Source of the DNA: an uncultured Eubacteriales bacterium | Lineage (GTDB): Bacteria; Bacillota; Clostridia; Oscillospirales; Acutalibacteraceae | Length of the DNA: 64,000 nucleotides | Reading direction: 5' to 3' | NCBI GenBank assembly: GCA_934457415.1 | Contig: CAKSHM010000005.1 | Coordinates: 62,001 to 126,000 of the forward strand | Shown: positions 41,183 through 50,245 of the stretch, piece after piece | Position numbering within the stretch: position 1 is the first letter of the stretch | How the letters are laid out: each line of letters starts with the position of its first letter | Program-made: the position numbers and the translations under genes | Notes under the pieces: generated by a model | What the model was told of the DNA's origin: nothing | The model's database searches: none | The model's input: the letters and a program-made list of their open reading frames with translations, nothing else

Positions 41183-41437
41183 TCACTTCAAGGACTTTAT
41201 TTCTTTTGTAATAAAATCTTCGGCATTTAGAAAAATCTTATTTTCTTTTTCAAAAAGGTCTCTCGAATAATAAATAGAAATCCCTAAGATTTCCTCACTG
41301 CCTTCAGGCTGTTTATAAACGACATTTACGGCTCCCTCAAAAAACTTATCTTTTTTATACTTACAACCCAGAAAAAAGCCTCCTACTGCTCCTGCTGCAG
41401 AAATCAGGCTGAAAGCCAATACAAATGCTATGCTCAT
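41183..41437 (-). CDS. small membrane-anchored protein, unknown function
   Basis: 84 residues from ATG 41437, chosen because AAAGGCGG lies 7 bases upstream; a start at 41455 would place that site inside the gene. The N-terminal helix MSIAFVLAFSLISAAGAVGGFFLG has small residues and GG, followed by CKYKKDK, so one membrane pass or an uncleaved signal. A soluble segment follows with YKQPEGSEEILGISIYYSRDLFEKENKIFL. It resembles short phage-type membrane proteins in layout, but the family is not recognised. Confidence 0.65.
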   Translation of the reverse strand: MSIAFVLAFSLISAAGAVGGFFLGCKYKKDKFFEGAVNVVYKQPEGSEEILGISIYYSRDLFEKENKIFLNAEDFITKEIKSLK

Positions 41438-41479
41438 AATTTTTCCGCCTTTCATTTTTATGTTATTATAAATTTTAAC

Positions 41480-41510
41480 CTGTTCGGTGTCCCAAAATAT
41501 TCTCTTTGCT
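41480..41510 (-). repeat. direct repeat, copy B, upstream of small gene
   Basis: Second copy of the 31-bp repeat (see 41036-41066), about 43 bases before the start at 41437. The two mismatches are at C/A and C/T positions. Confidence 0.8.
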
Positions 41511-41700
41511 ATATTTTTTCGTAATTTTTATATGCCAAAGAGAGGAACAAATATCTGCCTAATGGTCAAAATCTATCGAAAAACCCGTAAAAATACTGAC
41601 TTTTCAAGAATATGCGGAATTATAAATCATCACAATCTAATGCACATCTGACTACATTAAACGGATTAACAATGTGTTATACATTAGTTATGATTCTGTA
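41511..41700. other. AT-rich gap without a recognised feature
   Basis: No ORF with a ribosome binding site, no RNA gene and no strong hairpin seen apart from a weak AATGT/ACATT stem near 41672. It separates the small minus-strand genes from the next promoter. Confidence 0.5.
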
Positions 41701-41729
41701 TTGCAAATAGGTCTGTAATATGCTAAAAT
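41701..41729 (+). promoter_or_regulatory. promoter of the epimerase-proBAC group
   Basis: TTGCAA (41701-41706), 17-base spacer, TAAAAT (41724-41729), 33 bases before the GTG at 41763. Confidence 0.7.
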
Positions 41730-41762
41730 AAAGTTAAATTTAAAAAAGGGAGCAGTATAAAA

Positions 41763-42608
41763 GTGGTTGTATTAAAAAATGATAGCTTAATTGCTGAAAT
41801 TGAGACATTCGGCGCACAGCTAAAAAGCGTTATAAAAAACGGTGAAAATTTGATTTGGGACAGAAATCCTGAATTCTGGAAGGAATCCGCTCCTTTACTT
41901 TTCCCGATATGCGGAGGACTTAAGGACGACAGGTTTACACATATGGGTAAAGAGTATTCTCTTCTTAAGCACGGTTTTGCAAAAAGAAACGAATTTTCGG
42001 TTGAGAAGCAAACTGAAACCTCGGCTGTTTTTCTCTTAAAAAGTAATAAAGAAACTTTAAAAAGCTTTCCTTGGGAATTTGAATTAAGGGTTAAATATGA
42101 GCTTAAAAATTCCGCGCTTAAGGTAGGCTACGAGGTAAAGAATTTAACTGATGAAACTATGTATATGTCAATCGGGGCTCATGAAGCTTATTCCTGTCCC
42201 GAAGGCATAGAGGATTATGATATTATTTTCGAGCGCGAAGAAACTTTGAATTCATGCGACCTTGACGGAAATCTTATTTCGCATAATACTACACCGGTTA
42301 TAAAGAATTCAAAATATCTTCCTTTATATTATAAGTATTTCAAGGTCGATGCTCTTGTTTTTAAGGATTTAAAATCAAGGTTCGCGACTTTGCGAAACAG
42401 AAAAACGGGTAAAGAAATCTCTCTGGATTTTAACGGATTTGATTATTTTCTTTTATGGACAAAGCCGAACGCCGGATATATTTGTCTTGAGCCGTGGACT
42501 GGGATTCCGGCAAGCATTGATGCAGGTTATGATATAACCGAAAAAGAGGGAATAACTAAGGTTATACCTAAGGGAACATTCGATGTTTCACACACTATTT
42601 ATTTTTAA
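41763..42608 (+). CDS. aldose 1-epimerase family protein
   Basis: A 281-residue galactose-mutarotase-like beta-sandwich protein. Early GENLIWDRNPEFWKESAPLLFPICGGLKDDRF, the central LKHGFAKRNEFSV with the histidine typical of YeaD/LacX-type relatives, SIGAHEAYSCPEG, and the late LEPWTGIPASIDAG are visible. The LacX-like subfamily often acts on sugars or sugar phosphates beside glycosidases; a GH1 gene lies 3 kb downstream. GTG start with AGGGAG upstream. Substrate unknown. Confidence 0.85.
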   Translation: MVVLKNDSLIAEIETFGAQLKSVIKNGENLIWDRNPEFWKESAPLLFPICGGLKDDRFTHMGKEYSLLKHGFAKRNEFSVEKQTETSAVFLLKSNKETLKSFPWEFELRVKYELKNSALKVGYEVKNLTDETMYMSIGAHEAYSCPEGIEDYDIIFEREETLNSCDLDGNLISHNTTPVIKNSKYLPLYYKYFKVDALVFKDLKSRFATLRNRKTGKEISLDFNGFDYFLLWTKPNAGYICLEPWTGIPASIDAGYDITEKEGITKVIPKGTFDVSHTIYF

Positions 42609-42628
42609 GAAAAGCAGGAATTATAAAA

Positions 42629-43396
42629 ATGCGGATTGTAATTAAAATAGGAACTTCAACACTTGCTCATTCGACGGGACTGATAAATATAAGGCGTGTT
42701 GAGTCGCTCTGCAAGGTAATGTCAGACCTAAAAAATGCAGGACATGAGGTTATTCTGGTTTCCTCAGGTGCAATAGGAATGGGTGTCGGCAAGCTTTCAT
42801 TAAGCGAAAGGCCTAAGGATATCCCGACGAAACAGGCTGCTGCGGCGGTAGGACAGTGTGAGCTTATGTATACCTATGATAAGCTTTTCACCGAGCATAA
42901 TCATTGCGTTGCGCAAATTCTTTTGACCGGTTCGGATATCGAGAATAAAGACCGGCGAAAAAACTTTCAGAACACGATTTGCAGATTGCTTGAACTCGGT
43001 GCAATTCCGATTATAAATGAAAACGATTCGGTAGTCACCGATGAAATCGTAATCGGAGATAACGATACGATTTCGGCAATCGTATCAACGGTTGTTAATG
43101 CGGATCTGCTTATTCTTCTTTCCGATATAAACGGGCTTTATACCGCCGATCCTCACAAGGATAAAAATGCCGTTCTTTTACATGATGTTGATAAAATAAC
43201 TCCCCAAATAATCGCTATGACTTCGGATTCGGACGGTAAGTTGGGCACAGGCGGAATGATAACAAAATTGAAAGCGGCAAAAATTGCGACAGAAAAAGGA
43301 ATTGATATGGTCATTGCAAACGGTGAGAACGCGGAAATATTGTATGATATAGTCGAGGGCAAAGATGTCGGCACAAGATTTTCGGGAAAGAGATGA
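42629..43396 (+). CDS. proB: glutamate 5-kinase, short form
   Basis: Phosphorylates glutamate, the first step to proline. 255 residues, only the amino-acid-kinase domain: KIGTSTLAHSTG at 5-16, LVSSGAIGMGVGKL, IINENDSVVTDE, DNDTISAIVSTVV and GTGGMITKLKAAKIA. The C-terminal PUA domain of the usual 367-residue enzyme is missing, and the stop overlaps proA, so this is a genuine short form rather than a frameshift. A weak AGCAGGA site precedes the ATG. Confidence 0.95.
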   Translation: MRIVIKIGTSTLAHSTGLINIRRVESLCKVMSDLKNAGHEVILVSSGAIGMGVGKLSLSERPKDIPTKQAAAAVGQCELMYTYDKLFTEHNHCVAQILLTGSDIENKDRRKNFQNTICRLLELGAIPIINENDSVVTDEIVIGDNDTISAIVSTVVNADLLILLSDINGLYTADPHKDKNAVLLHDVDKITPQIIAMTSDSDGKLGTGGMITKLKAAKIATEKGIDMVIANGENAEILYDIVEGKDVGTRFSGKR

Positions 43397-44643
43397 AAAT
43401 TATGATTGAAACCTCTGAAATTCTAAAAAGAGCTGTAAAAGTAAAAAATGAGAGTGCATTAAGTACCGAGGTTAAAGATGCGGGGCTAATATCAATGGCA
43501 GTAAGCCTTGTAAAAAATTCCGAATCAATTTTAAAAGCAAACAAGGAAGATATTGAGAAAGCAAAGGGCAAAATATCCGATGTTATGCTGGACAGGCTTT
43601 TTCTTGATGAAAAAAGAATAGAAGCAATGGCAGAGGGGATAAAGGCATTAACTAAGCTTTCAGACCCTGTAGGTAATATTCTGTCAGAAACCGACAGGGG
43701 AGACGGGCTTAAAATCAAAAAAGTATCCGTACCGTTAGGCGTTGTTGCGATAATTTATGAAAGCCGTCCCAATGTTACCTCGGACGCGGCGGCGCTTTGC
43801 TTTAAATCCGGTAATGTTTGTATTCTCCGCAGCGGAAAAGAAGCTTTTGAAAGCGCATACGCAATTGTTTCGGCGCTAAAAGAGGGACTTAAAAGCGCAG
43901 GGATAAACGAGGATTATATAAATCTTGTAGAGGATACCTCAAGAAACAGCGCAAAGGAGCTTATGACCGCGCAGGGATATGTTGATTTGCTTATTCCGAG
44001 AGGCGGAAAAGGTCTTATAAAGGCATGCGTTGAAAGCGCGACTGTTCCGTGCATTGAAACAGGGACGGGAATATGTCATATTTATGTCGATAAATCAGCG
44101 GATTTGGATATGGCGGTTAAAATTATTCTTAATGCAAAGGCGAGCCGTCCGTCGGTATGCAATGCGGCTGAAGTCTGTCTTGTTCATAAGGATATTGCCG
44201 ATAAATTTCTGCCTATGCTTAAAAATGCCTTTGAAACAGGACCGAATAAAATTGAGATACGCGGCGACGGAGAGGTTTGCCGGATTATAAATGCAAAGCC
44301 TGCGTCTAAAGAGGATTTTGACACCGAATTTTTGGATTATATCATGGCTGTGAAAACAGTTGAAAATGAAGATGAGGCTATCTGGCATATTGCTCTGCAT
44401 TCTACGCATCACAGCGACGCAATTATAACCGAGGACGGCAAAGCCGCCGAAAAATTTGTTTCGCTTGTTGATTCCGCGGCGGTGTATGTCAATGCTTCTA
44501 CGAGGTTTACCGACGGCGGAGAGTTCGGTTTAGGCTGCGAAATGGGTATTTCAACTCAAAAACTTCACGCAAGAGGTCCTATGGGGCTTAAAGAACTAAC
44601 CGCTTATAAATATATCGTTTTTGGTAACGGAAACATAAGATAA
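43393..44643 (+). CDS. proA: gamma-glutamyl phosphate reductase
   Basis: NADPH reduction of glutamyl phosphate to the semialdehyde. 416 residues of the ALDH fold: GVVAIIYESRPNVTSDAAALCFKSGN near 118, LIPRGGKGL, the catalytic cysteine in KASRPSVCNAAEVCLVH near 257, and EFGLGCEMGISTQKLHARGPMGL near 375. ATG 43402 is an alternative start. It overlaps proB by 4 bases. Confidence 0.96.
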   Translation: MKIMIETSEILKRAVKVKNESALSTEVKDAGLISMAVSLVKNSESILKANKEDIEKAKGKISDVMLDRLFLDEKRIEAMAEGIKALTKLSDPVGNILSETDRGDGLKIKKVSVPLGVVAIIYESRPNVTSDAAALCFKSGNVCILRSGKEAFESAYAIVSALKEGLKSAGINEDYINLVEDTSRNSAKELMTAQGYVDLLIPRGGKGLIKACVESATVPCIETGTGICHIYVDKSADLDMAVKIILNAKASRPSVCNAAEVCLVHKDIADKFLPMLKNAFETGPNKIEIRGDGEVCRIINAKPASKEDFDTEFLDYIMAVKTVENEDEAIWHIALHSTHHSDAIITEDGKAAEKFVSLVDSAAVYVNASTRFTDGGEFGLGCEMGISTQKLHARGPMGLKELTAYKYIVFGNGNIR

Positions 44644-44656
44644 AGGAGATTTTTAA

Positions 44657-45460
44657 ATGTTTAAAGCAGGTTTTATCGGAGCCGGTAATATGGGCTCGGC
44701 GCTTATAAGAGCCGTAAGCAAAGCGGTAGGCGGAGAAAATGTTGCGATTTCCGATTGCTCGAAAGAAAAAATCAAAAATCTTTCTGATGAACTCGGCTGT
44801 AAAGCATGTGATAACAAAGAAACGGCTTTGAATTCAAAATTTATATTTTTAGCTGTAAAACCGCAAATGATGGGGGATATGCTCTCATCAATTTCGGAAG
44901 TTCTTAAAGGAAGAAAAGACCGATTTATTCTTGTTTCAATAGCGGCAGGAATGGCAAAAGATAAAATAAGAATTCTTTCGGGCGGAAATTATCCCGTTAT
45001 ACGCATAATGCCTAATACGCCAGTCAGCGTAAACAGCGGAATGATTTTATATTCACCCGACAGTGAGATTACAGACGGTGAAATAGCCGAATTTAAAGAC
45101 TTGCTTAAATTTTCGGGCGAGCTTGATATGATTGACGAAACGAAGATTGACGCAGCCTCTGCGATTTCCGGCTGCGGTCCTGCTTATGTTTATATATTTG
45201 CTGAGGCTCTGGCGGACGCAGGTGTTGAGTGCGGATTGCCGAGAGATAAGGCGATAGATTATGCGGTACAGACTATTCTCGGTGCCGCCGAGCTTATGAA
45301 AAAATCAGATAAGCATTCGGCTCAGCTCAAAGACGAGGTCTGTTCTCCTGCGGGAAGTACGATATGCGGAGTAAGAGCCTTAGAGGAAAACGGATTCAGA
45401 GCCGCTTCGATTAAGGCGGTTTTGTCGGCTTATAAAAGAACCGTTGAGCTTGGGAAATAA
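44657..45460 (+). CDS. proC: pyrroline-5-carboxylate reductase
   Basis: Last step to proline. 267 residues: FIGAGNMGSALIRAV at 6-20, IFLAVKPQMM, RIMPNTPVSVNSGM near 120, SGCGPAYVYIFAEALADAGV near 170, and DEVCSPAGSTICGVRALEENGFR near 230. AAGGAG before the ATG. With proB and proA it gives a complete glutamate-to-proline set. Confidence 0.96.
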   Translation: MFKAGFIGAGNMGSALIRAVSKAVGGENVAISDCSKEKIKNLSDELGCKACDNKETALNSKFIFLAVKPQMMGDMLSSISEVLKGRKDRFILVSIAAGMAKDKIRILSGGNYPVIRIMPNTPVSVNSGMILYSPDSEITDGEIAEFKDLLKFSGELDMIDETKIDAASAISGCGPAYVYIFAEALADAGVECGLPRDKAIDYAVQTILGAAELMKKSDKHSAQLKDEVCSPAGSTICGVRALEENGFRAASIKAVLSAYKRTVELGK

Positions 45461-45471
45461 GGAGTCGGGAT

Positions 45472-46821
45472 ATGAGCTTTAAAAAAGATATGCTTTGGGG
45501 CGCGGCTACAGCCGCTTATCAGATTGAAGGCGGCTTTGAAGAGGGCGGCAAGGGCAAATCGGTCTGGGATGTGTTCTGCGAAAGAAAAGGTGCGGTTAAA
45601 AACGGCGATACAGGAAACACCGCATGCGACCATTATCATTTGTTAAAAGAAGATATAAAGCTCTTAAAGGAATTGGGCGTTAATTCCTACCGCTTTTCAT
45701 TTTCTTGGCCGAGAATAATACCCAACGGAACAGGAAAGGTCAATCAAGAGGGAATTGATTTTTATAATAGACTTATTGACGGGCTGTTAGAAAACGGAAT
45801 TACGCCTTTTGCAACTCTTTTCCATTGGGATTTTCCCTATGAGCTTGATAAAAAGGGCGGATGGCTTAATCCTAAAAGTCCTGAGTGGTTTGAAAATTAT
45901 GCTGAGGTTATCGCCGATAATTTCGGCGACAGAGTTAAAATGTTCGCAACATTCAATGAGCCTCAGGTTTTTATGGGGCACGGACATTTTACGGGTCTGC
46001 ATGCTCCGGGGAAAAAGTATTCTCTTCGAGAGCTTACCGACGCCGCTTTCAATGTGCTTTTATCGCACGGAAAAGCTGTTAAAATACTCCGTGAAAATGT
46101 TTCCGGCTGCAAAATCGGATATGTTTCGGCAACATCATTTCAGCTGCCTTTAAATAATACCGAAAAGGAAATTGAAACGGCATATAATAAAAGCTTTGGT
46201 CTTGATTCGGAGTATTGGGTCTGGCATGCGGCTTTTTGGTGCGACCCTGTGTTTAAAGGCGGCTTTGAAAAATGTGAAAATTTAAAGCAAATAGAAAAAT
46301 ACCTTCCGAGTGATTATGAAGAAAAGATAAAAACAGAAATATATCAGCCGCTCGATTTCTGCGGACTGAATATTTATAACGGGAACAGAATGACTTTGGA
46401 TAAAAACGGCAATTTTAAACCCGTGCCATATGGTTCGAATGAGCCGCGGAATTCGCTCGGATGGCCGATCACGCCCGAAGCTATGTATTACGGTCCGATT
46501 TTTGCTTATAAAAGATACGGCTTGCCGATAATAATTTGCGAAAACGGATTTGCTTTAAATGATACGGTTTCTTCCGACGGCTTGGTTCACGACCCGTTAA
46601 GAACGGAATTTATGAAAAGATATTTGTCCCAACTTGAAAAGGCTCAGAATGACGGTGCTGATATAAAAGGCTATTTCGCGTGGTCCTTTATGGATAACTT
46701 TGAATGGGCTGAAGGGTATGAACCGAGATTCGGATTGGTTTATATCGACTATAAAACAAAGAAAAGAATTAAAAAGGATTCATTTTTTGAATATAAAAAA
46801 ATTATTGAGAACAACTGTTAA
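45472..46821 (+). CDS. GH1 beta-glucosidase
   Basis: A 449-residue glycoside hydrolase family 1 enzyme, cytoplasmic (no signal peptide). It opens FKKDMLWGAATAAYQIEGGF; the acid/base is E163 in TFNEPQV and the nucleophile E357 in IICENGFA. NWFDP-type core is replaced by DFCGLNIYNGNRM. The C-terminal YFAWSFMDNFEWAEGYEPRFGLVYID supports an unphosphorylated-glucoside enzyme (BglA type) rather than a 6-phospho-beta-glucosidase. Substrate likely cellobiose or a plant glucoside. It is the last gene before a strong terminator. Confidence 0.94.
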   Translation: MSFKKDMLWGAATAAYQIEGGFEEGGKGKSVWDVFCERKGAVKNGDTGNTACDHYHLLKEDIKLLKELGVNSYRFSFSWPRIIPNGTGKVNQEGIDFYNRLIDGLLENGITPFATLFHWDFPYELDKKGGWLNPKSPEWFENYAEVIADNFGDRVKMFATFNEPQVFMGHGHFTGLHAPGKKYSLRELTDAAFNVLLSHGKAVKILRENVSGCKIGYVSATSFQLPLNNTEKEIETAYNKSFGLDSEYWVWHAAFWCDPVFKGGFEKCENLKQIEKYLPSDYEEKIKTEIYQPLDFCGLNIYNGNRMTLDKNGNFKPVPYGSNEPRNSLGWPITPEAMYYGPIFAYKRYGLPIIICENGFALNDTVSSDGLVHDPLRTEFMKRYLSQLEKAQNDGADIKGYFAWSFMDNFEWAEGYEPRFGLVYIDYKTKKRIKKDSFFEYKKIIENNC

Positions 46822-46860
46822 AAAAATTTCTGCACATTAAAAAGATGTGCAGAAATTTTT
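46822..46860. terminator. bidirectional terminator after the glucosidase gene
   Basis: A 16-bp perfect stem AAAAATTTCTGCACAT/ATGTGCAGAAATTTTT, loop 7, with A and T tracts on both sides for the two convergent genes. Confidence 0.92.
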
Positions 46861-47408
46861 TACTTTGTAATATGTTCAATAAGCAGAGAATAAACGGCGG
46901 CAGGGTCCTCTAAAAACTTTTCTTTTATTATATGCGCCTGATCCTCGTCTGTTAACTGGAGTTTTACGCTGAAAAACGGAATTCCCGAATCTAAAATAGA
47001 GCAGGTCAGATAAATATGACCGTTCTCATGAGTTGTCTCAAATTTCGTATCCTTTGCGTTTTTGAATTTTGCAAGCATTTTTATCGAAGCCGCATAGGCT
47101 CTGTCCTTAACCGAATATGAAATGGAAGTCTTTAAGGTTTCGGCAGTGTTCCTTCCCATTTCGGTTATAATGTAAGAATCGTCATTTTTATCAAATTGCT
47201 TTATCTGACCGCTTTTAACGAGCGCAACTATTGCGTCGCTGACCTCAAATGCGTTTGCAATGCCTTCATAATGCAAAAGATTGGCAAGCTGGTTTGCGGG
47301 AATAGGCTCGTCAATTGAGGCTAAAAGATAGCAAATCAGAATTTTAATATCGGTAGTATTGAAAAGTCCGCCGAGACGAACGCCGGCAGAGGAAGCATTG
47401 TTTTCCAA
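46860..47408 (-). CDS. DUF4364 family protein, winged-helix-like
   Basis: 182 residues. The N-terminal half reads as a winged helix (NTTDIKILICYLLASIDEPIPANQLANLLHYEGIANAFEVSDAIVALVKSG, split here by function: about 15-60 helix bundle, then FDKNDDSYIITEMG wing). The C-terminal half is an alpha/beta domain (FETTHENGHIYLTCSI; GIPFFSVKLQL). DUF4364 is common in Clostridia and its role is unknown; DNA binding is plausible. TTG start with AAGGAG 9 bases upstream. Confidence 0.85.
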   Translation of the reverse strand: MENNASSAGVRLGGLFNTTDIKILICYLLASIDEPIPANQLANLLHYEGIANAFEVSDAIVALVKSGQIKQFDKNDDSYIITEMGRNTAETLKTSISYSVKDRAYAASIKMLAKFKNAKDTKFETTHENGHIYLTCSILDSGIPFFSVKLQLTDEDQAHIIKEKFLEDPAAVYSLLIEHITK

Positions 47409-47441
47409 AAAGCATTCTCCTTAGGTTAAAACTCTAATACT

Positions 47442-47470
47442 ATTATATTTTATTAAACTTCCACTTTCAA
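47442..47470 (-). promoter_or_regulatory. promoter of the DUF4364 gene
   Basis: On the minus strand TTGAAA (47470-47465), 17-base spacer, TATAAT (47447-47442). Confidence 0.8.
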
Positions 47471-47484
47471 GAGTAAGTTTTATT

Positions 47485-47775
47485 TCAGCCGTCATAATTT
47501 TCTATAAAAAGTTCTGCCTCGGCTTCGTTTTTAACGCTTATTCCTTTTTCCAAGTCGCTTCGGTCTCTTATAGGAAGTGCTGAAACAGAAACATCATTAT
47601 ATTTTTTTATTATTTTTTCGTTTTCATAAAGCACAATTTCATTTTCATATTCTTTTAGAACATATCTTTTTTCCTGACTGTTTTCAATTTTTTCAAGCAT
47701 AATTGAAGATGTGAGTGAAAAAGCAGCGATTAAAACCGCAGTTATAAAAATGTAGATATAATTCTTTTTAAGCAT
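47485..47775 (-). CDS. small membrane-anchored protein, BofC-C-terminal-like
   Basis: 96 residues from ATG 47775, which has AAAGGGTGG 5 bases upstream; the GTG at 47784 would overlap that site. A transmembrane helix at about 6-27 is followed by a short domain: YVLKEYENEIVLYENEKIIKKY, SALPIRDRSDLEKGI and a closing AELFIENYDG. The pattern LP..DR..LE.GI..........IE.Y recurs in small Clostridia proteins that resemble the C-terminal domain of BofC, a sporulation checkpoint protein. That link is from memory of the pattern and is weak. Confidence 0.65.
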   Translation of the reverse strand: MLKKNYIYIFITAVLIAAFSLTSSIMLEKIENSQEKRYVLKEYENEIVLYENEKIIKKYNDVSVSALPIRDRSDLEKGISVKNEAEAELFIENYDG

Positions 47776-47838
47776 AAAAGCCACCCTTTAGTGTTTTTTC
47801 TTAAATATTTTGGGCAAGCTTTTAAGGAAATATACATA

Positions 47839-47867
47839 TTGAAAAGATTTAAAATATATGGTATAAT
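47839..47867 (+). promoter_or_regulatory. promoter of the class A PBP gene
   Basis: TTGAAA (47839-47844), 17-base spacer, TATAAT (47862-47867), 53 bases before the TTG start. Confidence 0.8.
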
Positions 47868-47919
47868 TTTTTTGTATGACAGTACTCGAACCTGTCACAC
47901 TAAGAGAGGTGTTGCATAA

Positions 47920-50196
47920 TTGAACGAGGAAAAGGATTTTTTCAGTTACAGTTCGCATAATGAAAATGAAAATACAGAAGAAGTTTCGCTTGACCTTAAC
48001 AGTTTTTCTACGGAAGAAGAAATAAAACAGGAAAAAAGCGGGAAATACGGTTTTTTTAAAAAACGTAATAAAAAGCAGATAATTAAGCTCTGTATAACTG
48101 TTTTTCTAATAATGGTTATATCTGTAGGTTTGATTGCAGGCGGCTTTGTCGCGTATGTTTTCGCAACGGTTGACGGTAGAATAGATCAGGACCTTAATGA
48201 CCTCAAGCTTAATTTTACCACTACTGTCTACGCAAAGGACGGCTCGGGAAACTGGGAAGAGTATCAGAGACTGCACGGTGAGTTCAACCGAATATGGGTT
48301 CCTTATAATCAGGAGTCTGCGAAAAGCAAGAGCGAGTCCTATGAGGGAATTCCGCAAAATCTTGTAAACGCATTTGTTGCAATTGAGGACAAGCGCTTTT
48401 TTTCTCACCCCGGTGTCGACTGGAAAAGAACCGTCAAGGCGTTTTTAAATATGGCGCTTCATTCAAATACGAGCTACGGCGGCTCAACTATTACTCAGCA
48501 GCTTGTAAAAAATATAATGAGCGACAGAGAAAAGACTGCAAGCCGTAAAGTAAGAGAAATAATGCGTGCAAGATATATTGAAAGCACTTATTCTAAAGAA
48601 ACAATAATGGAATGCTATCTAAATACAATCGCTTTAGGACACGGAATGTACGGAGTTGAAGTTGCCTCCAATTATTATTTCGGAAAAAGCGCAAATGAGC
48701 TTTCCGTTCTTGAATGCGCAGCACTTGCTTCAATAACAAAAAGCCCGTCGTATTATTCCCCGGACGACAATCCGGAAAATAATAAGGCAAGACGCGAGGT
48801 AGTTCTTCGTGAAATGAAAAATCAGGGATATATTTCCGAAAAGGAATATGATGACGCGCTTAAGGAAGAGCTTAAAATTGTCGCATCAAAGGAAGCTATA
48901 AGTGAATCCGAGGTCAATTCATATTATGTTGAGGCCCTCATAAGAGAGGTCACAAAAGATTTGGCAAAAGCCTTGAGCATAACAGAGGAAGAGGCTTTAA
49001 CAAAATTTTATAACGGCGGATATAAGGTCTATTCAAATCTTAATCCCGAAATTCAATCGGATATTGATTCGGTTTTCAATGACGAATCTTATGCTCTAAA
49101 GGCTAAGGACGGAAAAACGCTTCAGGGCTCTTTCACAATTATAAACTACAAGGGAAATGTTGTGGGTCTTGCAGGCGGAATAGGTAAAAAAACTGTAAAT
49201 TTAGGTTCGAAAGGTCTTAACCGTGCGACTGACGCAATAAGACAGCCTGGTTCTACAATGAAGCCGATAGCCGCTTATGCGCCCGCAATTGAAAACGGAC
49301 TCATAAATTATTCCACGGTGCTTGAGGATACAGCTACGGCCTATACAAGAGGATGGACGCCTAAAAACTGGTATAATTATTACAGCGGAAAGACGACCGT
49401 GAAATTTGCGCTTGAAAGGTCAATGAATACAATTCCTGTATATATTGTCAATAAGCTTACCCCTCAGGTCTGCTTTGACTTTCTCACTCAGAAAATGGGA
49501 ATTACTACACTTAACAGCCCTGATGCGTCAAGCCTTTCCGCTCTCGGCATGGGCGGTACAAACGGGGGAATAACCTCACTTGAATCCGCGGCGGCCTTTG
49601 CGGTTTTCGGGAATAGAGGTCTTTATTATAAGCCGACATTTTATACCAAAGTTTGCGACCAGTATGACAATATTGTTCTTGAAAAGAATGTCAAACCGAC
49701 TGTTGCAATAGGAGAAGATACCGCAACTATAATGAATAAGCTTTTGCAGAATGTAATTTACGGTTCTCAGGGAACGGGTAAGGACGCGCAGAACTATATA
49801 AAAAATATGAAGTTTTACGCCAAGACCGGTACAACAAACGACCAGAATGACCTTTGGTTTGTCGGCGGAACACCTTACTATGTTGCCTCTTGCTGGTGCG
49901 GTTACGATACTCAGCAGGGAATTTCAACAAGCACTATAGCGCTTAGAATGTGGGGAGCGGTAATGAGCAAAATACACGATGGTCTACAGCCGAAAGAATT
50001 CACCGACAGCTCTTATGTTCATAAGAGATATTACTGCACCTCTTCGGGACTTCTCGCAACCGACGCCTGTCCGTCTAAGGATATCGGCTGGTATTCAGAA
50101 AACAATCTGCCGGAAAGCTGTAACGAGCATGCCGGAAATGTTCTTGACGCTCCTCAGCAAGAAAAGACAGAAAAGACGGCTGAGAAAAAAGAATAA
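47920..50196 (+). CDS. class A penicillin-binding protein (PBP1A type)
   Basis: Bifunctional peptidoglycan glycosyltransferase/transpeptidase. 758 residues: cytoplasmic N-terminus, one transmembrane helix (about 50-73), GT51 domain with IEDKRFFSHPGVDWKRT and GGSTITQQLVKN (about 150-200), then transpeptidase with SxxK S445-K448 (QPGSTMKP), SxN (ERSMNT) and KTGT (AKTGTTNDQND). A cysteine-containing tail (SSGLLATDACP) follows, as in other Clostridia PBP1A. The start is TTG 47920 with AGAGAGGTG upstream. Outer face of the membrane. Confidence 0.95.
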   Translation: MNEEKDFFSYSSHNENENTEEVSLDLNSFSTEEEIKQEKSGKYGFFKKRNKKQIIKLCITVFLIMVISVGLIAGGFVAYVFATVDGRIDQDLNDLKLNFTTTVYAKDGSGNWEEYQRLHGEFNRIWVPYNQESAKSKSESYEGIPQNLVNAFVAIEDKRFFSHPGVDWKRTVKAFLNMALHSNTSYGGSTITQQLVKNIMSDREKTASRKVREIMRARYIESTYSKETIMECYLNTIALGHGMYGVEVASNYYFGKSANELSVLECAALASITKSPSYYSPDDNPENNKARREVVLREMKNQGYISEKEYDDALKEELKIVASKEAISESEVNSYYVEALIREVTKDLAKALSITEEEALTKFYNGGYKVYSNLNPEIQSDIDSVFNDESYALKAKDGKTLQGSFTIINYKGNVVGLAGGIGKKTVNLGSKGLNRATDAIRQPGSTMKPIAAYAPAIENGLINYSTVLEDTATAYTRGWTPKNWYNYYSGKTTVKFALERSMNTIPVYIVNKLTPQVCFDFLTQKMGITTLNSPDASSLSALGMGGTNGGITSLESAAAFAVFGNRGLYYKPTFYTKVCDQYDNIVLEKNVKPTVAIGEDTATIMNKLLQNVIYGSQGTGKDAQNYIKNMKFYAKTGTTNDQNDLWFVGGTPYYVASCWCGYDTQQGISTSTIALRMWGAVMSKIHDGLQPKEFTDSSYVHKRYYCTSSGLLATDACPSKDIGWYSENNLPESCNEHAGNVLDAPQQEKTEKTAEKKE

Positions 50197-50209
50197 ATTA
50201 AAGAGTTAA

Positions 50210-50240
50210 AAAGAGCGGGGATAAAATATTCCCGCTCTTT
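50210..50240. terminator. bidirectional terminator between PBP and Na/Pi genes
   Basis: A 10-bp stem AAAGAGCGGG/CCCGCTCTTT, loop 11, followed by GCTTTTT. Confidence 0.85.
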
Positions 50241-50245
50241 GCTTT

